A stretch of DNA of 5,409 nt, taken from an uncultured Haloferula sp. Lineage in GTDB: Bacteria; Verrucomicrobiota; Verrucomicrobiae; Verrucomicrobiales; Akkermansiaceae. How positions within the stretch are numbered: position 1 is the stretch's first letter; each line of letters begins with the position of its first letter. The notes beneath the pieces are model-generated. The model saw only the letters and a program-made list of their open reading frames with translations, did not search any database and was not told the origin of the DNA. This document shows positions 1-5,409 of the stretch, in pieces. Position numbers and translations under genes: made by a program. The DNA lies in NCBI GenBank assembly GCA_946885645.1, contig CAMPGU010000281.1, positions 1 through 5,409 of the forward strand. Reading direction: 5' to 3'.

Positions 1-1
1 G

Positions 2-997
2 CTGATGTCCGACGGCATGAGTCCGGAGCGACCGTTTTCTCCGTACAAGAAGCTACGCTCCACGAAGAGAACGGCTCTGCCCGATAATGCACCCCGTCGG
101 GTTTTCCGGCTGACTCTGGACGGCGAGATGGGCCGCTACGTCTGGATGATCAACAATCGCCCTCTTTCGCCTGCCGACGATCTCTTTATCAAGGAGGGGG
201 AAGTGGTCCAATTCATCATGATCAACCGCACGATGATGCATCATCCAATGCACCTCCACGGCCACTTCTTCCGCGTGATCAACGGCCAGGGGGATCGCTC
301 GCCGCTGAAACACACGGTGAACGTCGAGCCCATGTCCACCACGGTGATCGAGTTCATGGCCGACGAACCCGGCGACTGGTTCTTCCACTGCCACATTCTC
401 TACCACATGATGAGCGGGATGGCCCGGGTGGTCCGTTACGAGGGATTCACTCCCGCACCGGAAACCGAAGCTATCGGGAACGGCATTTACGACGAACACG
501 ACCCATTCCTCATCTACGGCTACGCCGATGTCCTGAGCAATATGACCCAAGGCCAAATCACCGCCTCGTCGCTGTTGAACATTTTCAACTTGGAATGGGA
601 AGCCGGATGGGACGGCGTCGCCGACACGGAATGGGAGACCACCCTGACCTACGAGCGGTTCGTCAACCGCTTTACCAACGTCTTCGTTGGCGTTCACGCC
701 GAAGGAGTGGATTGGACCCGGGAGGAAGAACAGCTCATCGGCGGGATCCGCTACTTGCTCCCGGCCAATTTCCTCTCTACCGCGTGGATCGACTCCGACG
801 GCGAGGCACGCGTCACCTTGGAGCGGGAGCTGATGCTCACCCCGCGGCTGGGCGTGTTTGGCGAGGTGGAGTACGACACGCGCGAGCAGTGGTCCTATCA
901 GGCGGGCTTGAGCTACATGTTGACAAGGTATATCTCGGCGACCTCGCTGTGGGATTCCAACTACGGCGTTGGAGCCGGGGTGACGATCCGGTTCTAG
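2..997 (+). CDS. CopA-type multicopper oxidase, C-terminal part, fused to a CopB-like outer-membrane domain (5' end outside window)
   Basis: The reading frame is open to the left edge, so the gene is 5'-truncated by the window and the ATG at 5 is probably internal. Counting that Met as residue 1, residues 33-146 are the last cupredoxin domain of a CopA-family multicopper oxidase, which oxidises Cu(I) in the periplasm. The ligand motif HPMHLHG (H80, H83, H85) and HCHILYH with axial Met (H128, C129, H130, H134, M139) supply the type 1, 2 and 3 copper ligands; LTLDGEMGRYVW and KHTVNVEP are also CopA-like. From about residue 150 to 330 the sequence changes to alternating polar/hydrophobic strands resembling CopB (for example ERELMLTPRLGVFGEVEY) and ends in IRF, a C-terminal aromatic residue typical of outer-membrane barrels. 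The first cupredoxin domains and signal peptide must lie upstream. Family call is firm for the oxidase, moderate for the barrel. The next in-frame stop after TAG 995-997 is at 1706. Confidence 0.9.
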   Translation: MMSDGMSPERPFSPYKKLRSTKRTALPDNAPRRVFRLTLDGEMGRYVWMINNRPLSPADDLFIKEGEVVQFIMINRTMMHHPMHLHGHFFRVINGQGDRSPLKHTVNVEPMSTTVIEFMADEPGDWFFHCHILYHMMSGMARVVRYEGFTPAPETEAIGNGIYDEHDPFLIYGYADVLSNMTQGQITASSLLNIFNLEWEAGWDGVADTEWETTLTYERFVNRFTNVFVGVHAEGVDWTREEEQLIGGIRYLLPANFLSTAWIDSDGEARVTLERELMLTPRLGVFGEVEYDTREQWSYQAGLSYMLTRYISATSLWDSNYGVGAGVTIRF

Positions 998-1024
998 AGA
1001 TTGGTCGGCAAAACAGCAGGCCCA

Positions 1025-1052
1025 CCTCTCCGGTTACCGGTGCCGGTGGAGG
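1025..1052 (+). terminator. weak hairpin after the multicopper oxidase gene
   Basis: CCTC-T-CCGG (1025-1033) can pair with CCGG-TG-GAGG (1043-1052) around a 9-base loop, 27 bases after the oxidase stop codon. The stem has a small internal mismatch and no T-run follows, so it is not a classical intrinsic terminator. A second, mutually exclusive inverted repeat, CCGGT-T-ACCGG (1030-1040), overlaps it. It may help end or stabilise the upstream transcript, or may be a chance product of GC-rich sequence. The rest of the 998-1171 gap shows no convincing promoter or gene. Confidence 0.2.
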
Positions 1053-1171
1053 AAAACCGGGAGGGCGGGAAAGCGCGGAGCGGCCTGAATCTTCAACCGC
1101 GGCGGGATCTGCGGGGCTTTTCAGGCGCGATGCGCAGCGCGGCTTCGCAGGAGATTCTAGATTCGCGCATC

Positions 1172-1708
1172 ATGGAAGCGACGGATCTCACCACTTTCCA
1201 CCGCTGGCTATTAAACGGCTCCCCCGCCCGTACGCCTTCGATCGTGGTTCACGGGCAAAAGGAAATCCCCGCCGGATTCGCTGCCGCGGTAGCCCGGCAT
1301 CTCAACGAATTCGACGAGGATGCCGGCGGCAACTGGCTGGCTTTCAGCCCCGGTTTGGTGGAACGGATTGCGGAGTCCCCCACGCAACGCAGCCTTTTGA
1401 ACATCGGGGCATCCTGCCAATGCACCGATCCCGCGCCCAATTGCAGCCATCTCCGCGAAACACTCGCCAGCCTGGCTAGGCACGGGCGCGCGGTTTTAAG
1501 GGGTGCCGGGCCGATGGACGCCTCTGCTGACGTGGAAAGCGTCTTCCGCGTATGGCTGGGGTATCCTCCGGAAACGGCTGGAACCGTCCACCTGATCCTC
1601 CATCCCGATCATTTCCGGGACCATTCCCTACCGGCCATTATCGCCGACACCTTTCTCGAGTGGGCTGACGAACGGCTGATCCACGCCGGCGAACGGGAAG
1701 GCGCATGA
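1172..1708 (+). CDS. unrecognised 178-residue soluble protein with a CxC-x6-CxH cluster
   Basis: I do not recognise this family. From the ATG at 1172 it is 178 residues, with no signal peptide and no membrane segment. It looks alpha/beta: a helix at the start (TDLTTFHRWLLNG), a hydrophobic strand followed by a helix (PSIVVHGQKEIPAGFAAAVARHL), and near the end a strand plus helix (GTVHLILHPDHF, IIADTFLEWADERL). Its three cysteines are clustered: C82, C84, C91, followed by H93 (codons 1415-1450), which could bind a metal. The same frame is open back to a TTG at 1001 and offers an ATG at 1130, but residues encoded by 1001-1171 are low in hydrophobics and look noncoding, so 1172 is preferred. No good Shine-Dalgarno precedes either ATG. 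It sits 70 bases before ccoS, where some bacteria carry the copper ATPase gene ccoI, so a role in cbb3 assembly is conceivable but unproven. Confidence 0.6.
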   Translation: MEATDLTTFHRWLLNGSPARTPSIVVHGQKEIPAGFAAAVARHLNEFDEDAGGNWLAFSPGLVERIAESPTQRSLLNIGASCQCTDPAPNCSHLRETLASLARHGRAVLRGAGPMDASADVESVFRVWLGYPPETAGTVHLILHPDHFRDHSLPAIIADTFLEWADERLIHAGEREGA

Positions 1709-1782
1709 GAGAATCCGCACACTCTCCCGCAAGCGGTGCGGCGACGGCCCGCCCGGGGCGGCGCAACCTCACCCCGACATGA
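1705..1782 (+). other. possible 25-codon leader or coupling ORF between the unknown gene and ccoS
   Basis: An ATG at 1705 overlaps the upstream stop as ATGA, runs 25 codons and ends in TGA 1780-1782, which overlaps the ccoS start, again as ATGA. GGGAAGG at 1695-1701 lies three bases before its ATG and is the best Shine-Dalgarno-like sequence in this part of the window. The peptide (MRESAHSPASGAATARPGRR followed by NLTPT) has no membrane segment or known motif. It may only carry ribosomes across the 70-base gap to ccoS, or be coincidental. Confidence 0.2.
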
Positions 1783-1931
1783 ACGTCATCGCCCTCACGA
1801 TACTGGTGAGTTCCTGCCTTGCCGGGATCTTCATCTTTTGCTTTGCGGGCGAGTTCCGCCGTTCCCGCCATTCCTCGCCCGAGCGTGATTCGCTCCTGCC
1901 CTTCGACGACGAGACGCCTTTTCCGAAATGA
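1779..1931 (+). CDS. ccoS: CcoS-like cbb3-type cytochrome oxidase maturation protein
   Basis: This 50-residue protein is built like CcoS, a small inner-membrane protein needed for correct cofactor insertion or maturation of cbb3 oxidase. It has one N-terminal membrane helix (about residues 3-23, NVIALTILVSSCLAGIFIFC), a short GEFRR stretch matching the usual GQFDD-like turn, and an acidic Asp-pair motif near the end (SLLPFDDE, like the ILFDDD of family members). Typical CcoS length is about 45-70 residues. The ATG at 1779 has no Shine-Dalgarno of its own. Its stop TGA (1929-1931) overlaps the ccoNO start ATG (1928-1930) as ATGA, indicating translational coupling and supporting the assignment. 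In many genomes ccoS follows ccoI; here an unrelated small protein gene precedes it. Confidence 0.85.
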   Translation: MNVIALTILVSSCLAGIFIFCFAGEFRRSRHSSPERDSLLPFDDETPFPK

Positions 1932-4474
1932 ACGCCGCCAGCTCAACGACCACCACCATCCGCTACGACGACCGCACGGTACGGCAGTTCATGATCGCCT
2001 CCATCGTATGGGGGATCGTGGGCATGCTGGTAGGCGTCCTCTGTGCCACCCAGCTCTCCTGGTGGCAGATGAACGGAAAGTTCCTCGAAGCGATCACCTT
2101 CGGCCTCTTCCAGGGAGAAGGTCTCCAATATGTCACTTTCGGGCGTCTGCGACCCCTGCACACGAACGCGGTGATTTTCGCCTTCGTGGGGAACATGGCC
2201 TTCGCGGGCATCTATTACAGCACCCAGAGGCTGTGCAAGACGCGCACGGCCTCAGATCTCCTCTCGAAGATCCACATGTGGGGCTGGCAGCTCATTATCC
2301 TGTCTGCCGCCATCACGCTCCCCGCCGGCCTCACGCGCGGGAAGGAATATGCCGAACTGATCTGGCCGATCAATATCGCGGTGGCGCTCGTGTGGGTGGT
2401 CTTCGGGATCAACTTCTTTTGGACCCTCGCGCGGCGGAACGAGCCGAGCCTCTACGTCGCCCTTTGGTTCTACATCGCGACGATCGTGACAGTGGCGATG
2501 CTCTACATTGTCAACCACCTCTCGATCCCCACCTCGTGGCTGCACTCGTACCCGATCTTCGGTGGCCTGCAAGATGGCCTGGTACAGTGGTGGTACGGGC
2601 ACAACGCCGTCGCCTTCTTCCTCACGACCCCGATCCTGGGGATCATGTACTACTTCCTGCCGAAGGCGGCGAACCGGCCGGTTTACAGCTACCGGCTTTC
2701 GATCATCCACTTCTGGTCGCTGGTCTTCATCTACATCTGGGCCGGGCCCCATCACCTGCTGAACACGGCTCTGCCGCGCTGGCTGCAGATGCTGGGCATG
2801 TTGTTTTCGCTCATGCTCTGGGCCCCCTCATGGGGAGGTATGCTGAACGGCCTGCTGACCCTGCGCGGAGCATGGGCGAAGCTGCGGACCGACCCGGTGA
2901 TCAAGTTTTTCGCCGCGGGTATCACCTTCTACGGCATGGCCACCTTCGAGGGGCCGCTGCTCTCGATCCGCGCCGTCAACCAGCTCTCCCACTACACCGA
3001 CTGGACGATCGGGCACGTGCACGCCGGGGCCTTGGGCTGGAACGGCTTCATGGCCGCGGGGATGTTCTACTGGCTCGCACCGAAGCTCTGGCGCACCAAA
3101 TTATGGTCGCAGGGCTGGGCAAACATGCACTTCTGGATCGGTCTGGTGGGCATCCTCCTCTACGTCGCCGCGATGTGGACCGCCGGCATCATGCAGGGCC
3201 TCATGCTGGGCGAGGTCGCGGAGGGAGGCACCACGCTCAAATATGAATTCGTGGAGACGCTCAAGGCGATCCAGCTCCCCTACATCCTCCGCTCGATCGG
3301 CGGCACCCTTTACCTGATCGGCTTCATTCTCTGCGCGGTCAATGTCTTCAAGACCGCCCGTTCGGGAAGGGCCGAAGACGAAACCGTGGAGGTCGTGATT
3401 CCGGTGAAAGGGCACGACCGCATGCGGCTCGGCGAGGCGCTGGTGAACGACCCGGTGGCCTACGCGGTGCTCGGCATCACCGCCGTAGTCCTGTGGTTCT
3501 TCCTCCCGCCCCATGCCGACAAGGCAGCGCTGCTCGCAGTCGTCATTCTCACGGTGAAGGCGGTCAAAACGTTCCGGAACAAGGCCCATGTGTGGGACCA
3601 CTGGCACGAAAGCCTGCTGCGGAACTACCTGCCCTTCACGCTGCTCGTTTTCATCGCCGTGGCGATCGGCGGCGCAGTGCAGATCGTTCCCTCGCTGCTG
3701 GTGAACCGGGAGAAGAACATCGAGGGCCGCTTGCAGGAACTCTATACCCCGCTCGAACTGGCCGGCCGCGACCTCTACGTGAGTGAGGGCTGCTACAACT
3801 GCCATTCGCAGATGATCCGCACGCTGATGCCGGACGTGATGCGCTACGGTCGCGCGGGGGTGAAGGATGACTTTTCCCACCTCGGCGAGTCGCTCTACGA
3901 CCACCCCTACCAATGGGGCTCCAAGCGCACCGGTCCCGACCTGGCCCGCGAGGGCGGCCCGCTGGTCAGCGGCTCGACCCACGTGCGCGCGGGCAAGCGC
4001 GACAACAAGTGGCACTGGTTTCATTTCCAGAACCCCCGCTGGGCGAGCGAGGACTCTAATATGCCGCCCTATCCCTGGCTCTTCGAGAAGAAGACCGACT
4101 TCAAGTCCCTGCCGACGAAGATCGCGGTGCAGCGCCGTCTCGGTGTCCCCTTCCCGGCCTGGTCAAAAGATGAAATCGACCAGCAAGCCCGGGAGCAAGG
4201 CATGGCCATCGCCCGCTCGCTCTTCGAGGGCGACGCCCCGGTGGGCTACCAACCGATGAAAGACAAGAGCCCCGAGGAGCTGATCCGACATTTCTCGGAG
4301 TCGCAGGTCGTCGCGCTCATCGCCTACGTCCAAAAGGTTGGGACCTACCACGAGATCGGCAAGGAGGGTCCGCCCTCGGGCGTGCCGCTGGATCCCGATA
4401 GCTACCGGAACCTCACCGGACGGTCGTTGGACTTCCACGGCGGCAAAACCACTTCAACCACGGACAACCCATAG
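1928..4474 (+). CDS. ccoNO: cbb3-type cytochrome c oxidase, fused subunits I and II (CcoN-CcoO)
   Basis: This 848-residue inner-membrane protein is the catalytic core of a high-affinity terminal oxidase that reduces O2 to water. Residues 1-472 are CcoN with about 12 membrane helices. Visible ligands are H78 and H365 (low-spin haem b), H225, H275 and H276 (CuB), H363 (haem b3), Y269 at the spacing of the His-linked tyrosine, and E341 in TFEGP; spacings match Pseudomonas stutzeri CcoN. Residues 473-566 are a linker with two further hydrophobic stretches (511-528 and 531-546). Residues 567-848 are CcoO: anchor helix 568-590, YTPLELAGRDLYVSEGCYNC ending in the haem c site C622-C625-H626, the QWGSKRTGPDLAR motif, and the likely axial ligand M712 in SNMPPYPWLF. 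The C-terminus extends beyond the usual CcoO end in a hydrophilic tail. Start chosen for its ATGA overlap with ccoS and its N-terminus preceding helix 1. Fused CcoNO is known in Bacteroidota and other non-proteobacterial phyla. Confidence 0.97.
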   Translation: MNAASSTTTTIRYDDRTVRQFMIASIVWGIVGMLVGVLCATQLSWWQMNGKFLEAITFGLFQGEGLQYVTFGRLRPLHTNAVIFAFVGNMAFAGIYYSTQRLCKTRTASDLLSKIHMWGWQLIILSAAITLPAGLTRGKEYAELIWPINIAVALVWVVFGINFFWTLARRNEPSLYVALWFYIATIVTVAMLYIVNHLSIPTSWLHSYPIFGGLQDGLVQWWYGHNAVAFFLTTPILGIMYYFLPKAANRPVYSYRLSIIHFWSLVFIYIWAGPHHLLNTALPRWLQMLGMLFSLMLWAPSWGGMLNGLLTLRGAWAKLRTDPVIKFFAAGITFYGMATFEGPLLSIRAVNQLSHYTDWTIGHVHAGALGWNGFMAAGMFYWLAPKLWRTKLWSQGWANMHFWIGLVGILLYVAAMWTAGIMQGLMLGEVAEGGTTLKYEFVETLKAIQLPYILRSIGGTLYLIGFILCAVNVFKTARSGRAEDETVEVVIPVKGHDRMRLGEALVNDPVAYAVLGITAVVLWFFLPPHADKAALLAVVILTVKAVKTFRNKAHVWDHWHESLLRNYLPFTLLVFIAVAIGGAVQIVPSLLVNREKNIEGRLQELYTPLELAGRDLYVSEGCYNCHSQMIRTLMPDVMRYGRAGVKDDFSHLGESLYDHPYQWGSKRTGPDLAREGGPLVSGSTHVRAGKRDNKWHWFHFQNPRWASEDSNMPPYPWLFEKKTDFKSLPTKIAVQRRLGVPFPAWSKDEIDQQAREQGMAIARSLFEGDAPVGYQPMKDKSPEELIRHFSESQVVALIAYVQKVGTYHEIGKEGPPSGVPLDPDSYRNLTGRSLDFHGGKTTSTTDNP

Positions 4475-4531
4475 AATCCGCCGATGGATGCCGGAAGCGA
4501 GCAGTAAGGTGCGGGAGAAAAGCCTGCCGGT

Positions 4532-4546
4532 GGATCTTGCAGATCC
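4532..4546 (+). repeat. perfect 6-bp hairpin in the ccoNO-ccoQ gap
   Basis: GGATCT (4532-4537) and AGATCC (4541-4546) pair perfectly around a TGC loop. The hairpin lies in the 135-base gap 4475-4609, the only sizeable space inside the oxidase operon. No T-run follows, so it does not look like a terminator; it could be an RNA processing or stabilising element that sets different subunit levels. The rest of the gap holds no supported gene. Confidence 0.3.
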
Positions 4547-4609
4547 TGAAACACGTCCGGCCTCCTCCCGCCCCCGGTTGTCATCCTCATCACTTGAAAC
4601 CTCCTGGCC

Positions 4610-4777
4610 ATGTTCAAACGCGTTATCCTGGAAGATTGGGCTTCCATTGTGCCGATGATCGCCTTCGGCATCCTGTTCCTGGTGTTTCTGGGCACCAGCA
4701 TGCGGGCTGTCTTCATGCGGCGGCCGGACCGCGAGCGGATGGCGCATCTGCCCCTGGACGAATCCCGTGAACCTTGA
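4610..4777 (+). CDS. ccoQ: CcoQ-like small membrane subunit of cbb3 oxidase
   Basis: A 55-residue protein with one membrane helix (about residues 12-30, SIVPMIAFGILFLVFLGTS) followed by a basic patch (MRAVFMRRPDRER) and a hydrophilic tail. Length, topology and position between ccoNO and ccoP match CcoQ (FixQ), which stabilises the cbb3 complex, notably its contact with CcoP. Sequence conservation in this family is very low, so the call rests mainly on size, helix and context. The start is fixed by an in-frame TGA at 4595-4597 upstream of the ATG at 4610. No Shine-Dalgarno is present; the bases just before the start read ACCTCCT, the opposite polarity. The stop lies nine bases before ccoP. Confidence 0.8.
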   Translation: MFKRVILEDWASIVPMIAFGILFLVFLGTSMRAVFMRRPDRERMAHLPLDESREP

Positions 4778-4786
4778 CATTCCCTC

Positions 4787-5409
4787 ATGAACCCCGAGAT
4801 CAAACGCGGCAAGTATGCCAAGGAAAAGGGCGAGACAATCCTCCGCGAGCACGAGTTCGACGGCATCCAGGAGTTCGACCAGAAGTTGCCCAACTGGTGG
4901 CTTTTCACCTTCTACGGAGGTGTCGCTTGGTTCGTCGCCTACTGGGTGATTTATTACTATACGGGTAGCTTCAGGACGGATCAGGAGAAGATCGTGTCGG
5001 AGGTGGTCGCGCTTCAGGAAAAGAAGGATTCCGAACTTGCGCAGACCCTTGCGGCGCTCGATGACAAGACCCTCGTGGAACAGTGGTCGAAGGACCCTTC
5101 CATCGTGGCGGCGGGAGAAGCCACCTACAGCGTGAGTTGCGCGGCCTGCCATGCCGCCGATCTCACCGCGACCCTGGATGCCGGCGGTGCCAAGATTCCG
5201 CTGCCCGGGCGCTCCCTTACCGACGGACATTGGGAGTACGGCCCCGCTCCGATGGATATTTTCAAACTGATCAATGAAGGCACGCCCGCCGAGGCCCCGG
5301 GTTTCAACGGCGCGAAAATGCAGGCATGGGGCCAGATGCTCACTCCCAAGCAAATCGCGGAGGTGACCGCCTTCCTGATCTCCCGGAATCCGAAGGACTT
5401 CGGCGGCTA
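4787..5409 (+). CDS. ccoP: cbb3-type cytochrome c oxidase subunit III (CcoP), 3' end at or beyond window edge
   Basis: CcoP is the membrane-anchored cytochrome c that passes electrons to CcoNO. The 207 codons visible show a FixP N-terminal domain (REHEFDGIQEFDQKLPNWW), one membrane helix at about 37-58, a charged helical linker (64-105), and a class I cytochrome c domain with haem site C118-A-A-C121-H122. The likely axial ligand is M178 in KMQAW, followed by the usual closing helix LTPKQIAEVTAFLIS. Only one CxxCH is present, whereas proteobacterial CcoP has two. After the closing helix the sequence reads NPKDFGG and the window ends on TA, so a stop (TAA or TAG) could be completed by the very next base; otherwise the protein continues. 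A mono-haem form resembles CcoP found with fused CcoNO in Bacteroidota-type operons. The segment after CH lacks the common GPNL and reads LPGRSL. No clear Shine-Dalgarno precedes the ATG. Confidence 0.95.
   Translation, partial: MNPEIKRGKYAKEKGETILREHEFDGIQEFDQKLPNWWLFTFYGGVAWFVAYWVIYYYTGSFRTDQEKIVSEVVALQEKKDSELAQTLAALDDKTLVEQWSKDPSIVAAGEATYSVSCAACHAADLTATLDAGGAKIPLPGRSLTDGHWEYGPAPMDIFKLINEGTPAEAPGFNGAKMQAWGQMLTPKQIAEVTAFLISRNPKDFGG

Noticed and set aside
232..245. Perfect 14-bp palindrome GATGATGCATCATC
   Set aside because: It falls on the Met-Met-His-His codons of the copper-ligand motif, so the protein sequence explains it.
1001..1171. N-terminal extension of the unknown protein from a TTG at 1001
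   Set aside because: The 57 extra residues are low-complexity and basic, the TTG is only three bases after the previous stop, and no ribosome binding site precedes it.
595..1479. 294-codon + strand frame spanning the end of the oxidase gene and the start of the next gene
   Set aside because: Arg/Gly/Pro-rich with no domain features; it overlaps the barrel-like segment whose frame has better protein-like strands and a terminal Phe.
1593..1611. TGATC-N9-GATCA inverted repeat as a possible FNR/Crp site for the oxidase operon
   Set aside because: FNR sites need TTGAT-N4-ATCAA; the spacing is wrong and it lies within a coding region.
1819..3246. Long open frame on the + strand overlapping ccoS and the CcoN half of ccoNO in another frame
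   Set aside because: Its translation is rich in Arg, Pro, His and Gly with no domain or membrane pattern, while the ccoNO frame contains every expected ligand. It is a by-product of GC-rich third positions.
3101..4024. Long antisense open frame opposite ccoNO
   Set aside because: His/Arg/Asp-rich translation with no recognisable motif, lying wholly opposite a well-supported gene; typical GC-rich antisense shadow.
4488..4658. 57-codon + strand frame across the ccoNO-ccoQ gap
   Set aside because: Ser/Pro/Arg-rich, overlaps ccoQ in another frame, and has no domain; the ccoQ frame fits size, helix and position much better.

Overview
The window is a GC-rich (roughly 60 percent by eye) piece of a bacterial chromosome with every supported gene on the + strand. 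It joins the end of a copper-tolerance gene to most of a cbb3-type cytochrome c oxidase operon. Three traits point to a Gram-negative bacterium outside the Proteobacteria: fused CcoN and CcoO, a CcoP that shows only one haem site, and weak or absent Shine-Dalgarno sequences. Verrucomicrobiota is my best guess, with Planctomycetota or high-GC Bacteroidota as alternatives. This is inference from gene architecture, not from a marker gene.

Layout: positions 2-997 hold the 3' part of a CopA-type multicopper oxidase. Its last cupredoxin domain, with all C-terminal copper ligands, runs without a stop into a CopB-like outer-membrane beta-barrel segment ending in phenylalanine. Positions 998-1171 are a mostly noncoding gap with a weak hairpin. 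Positions 1172-1708 encode a soluble 178-residue protein I do not recognise, carrying a CxC-x6-CxH cluster. Positions 1779-1931 encode a 50-residue CcoS-like cbb3 maturation protein that is easy to miss because of its size. Positions 1928-4474 encode an 848-residue CcoN-CcoO fusion in which all expected haem and CuB ligands can be located. A 135-base gap with a small perfect hairpin follows, then a 55-residue CcoQ-like subunit (4610-4777) and the start of ccoP (4787 to the window end).

How they work together: CcoNO holds the haem b, haem b3-CuB and first haem c centres. CcoP brings electrons in through a further haem c, CcoQ is a small membrane subunit, and CcoS helps assemble the enzyme, so this is a high-affinity terminal oxidase for low oxygen. 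The multicopper oxidase beside it handles periplasmic or outer-membrane copper, which may be functionally related because cbb3 assembly needs copper, but co-regulation is not shown. The junctions 1705-1708, 1779-1782 and 1928-1931 are all ATGA stop/start overlaps, suggesting translational coupling through the front of the operon. I see no CRISPR array, tRNA, rRNA or insertion sequence, and no defence or otherwise new multi-gene system; the most unusual items are the oxidase/barrel fusion, the extra membrane hairpin within CcoNO and the unknown Cys-cluster protein.
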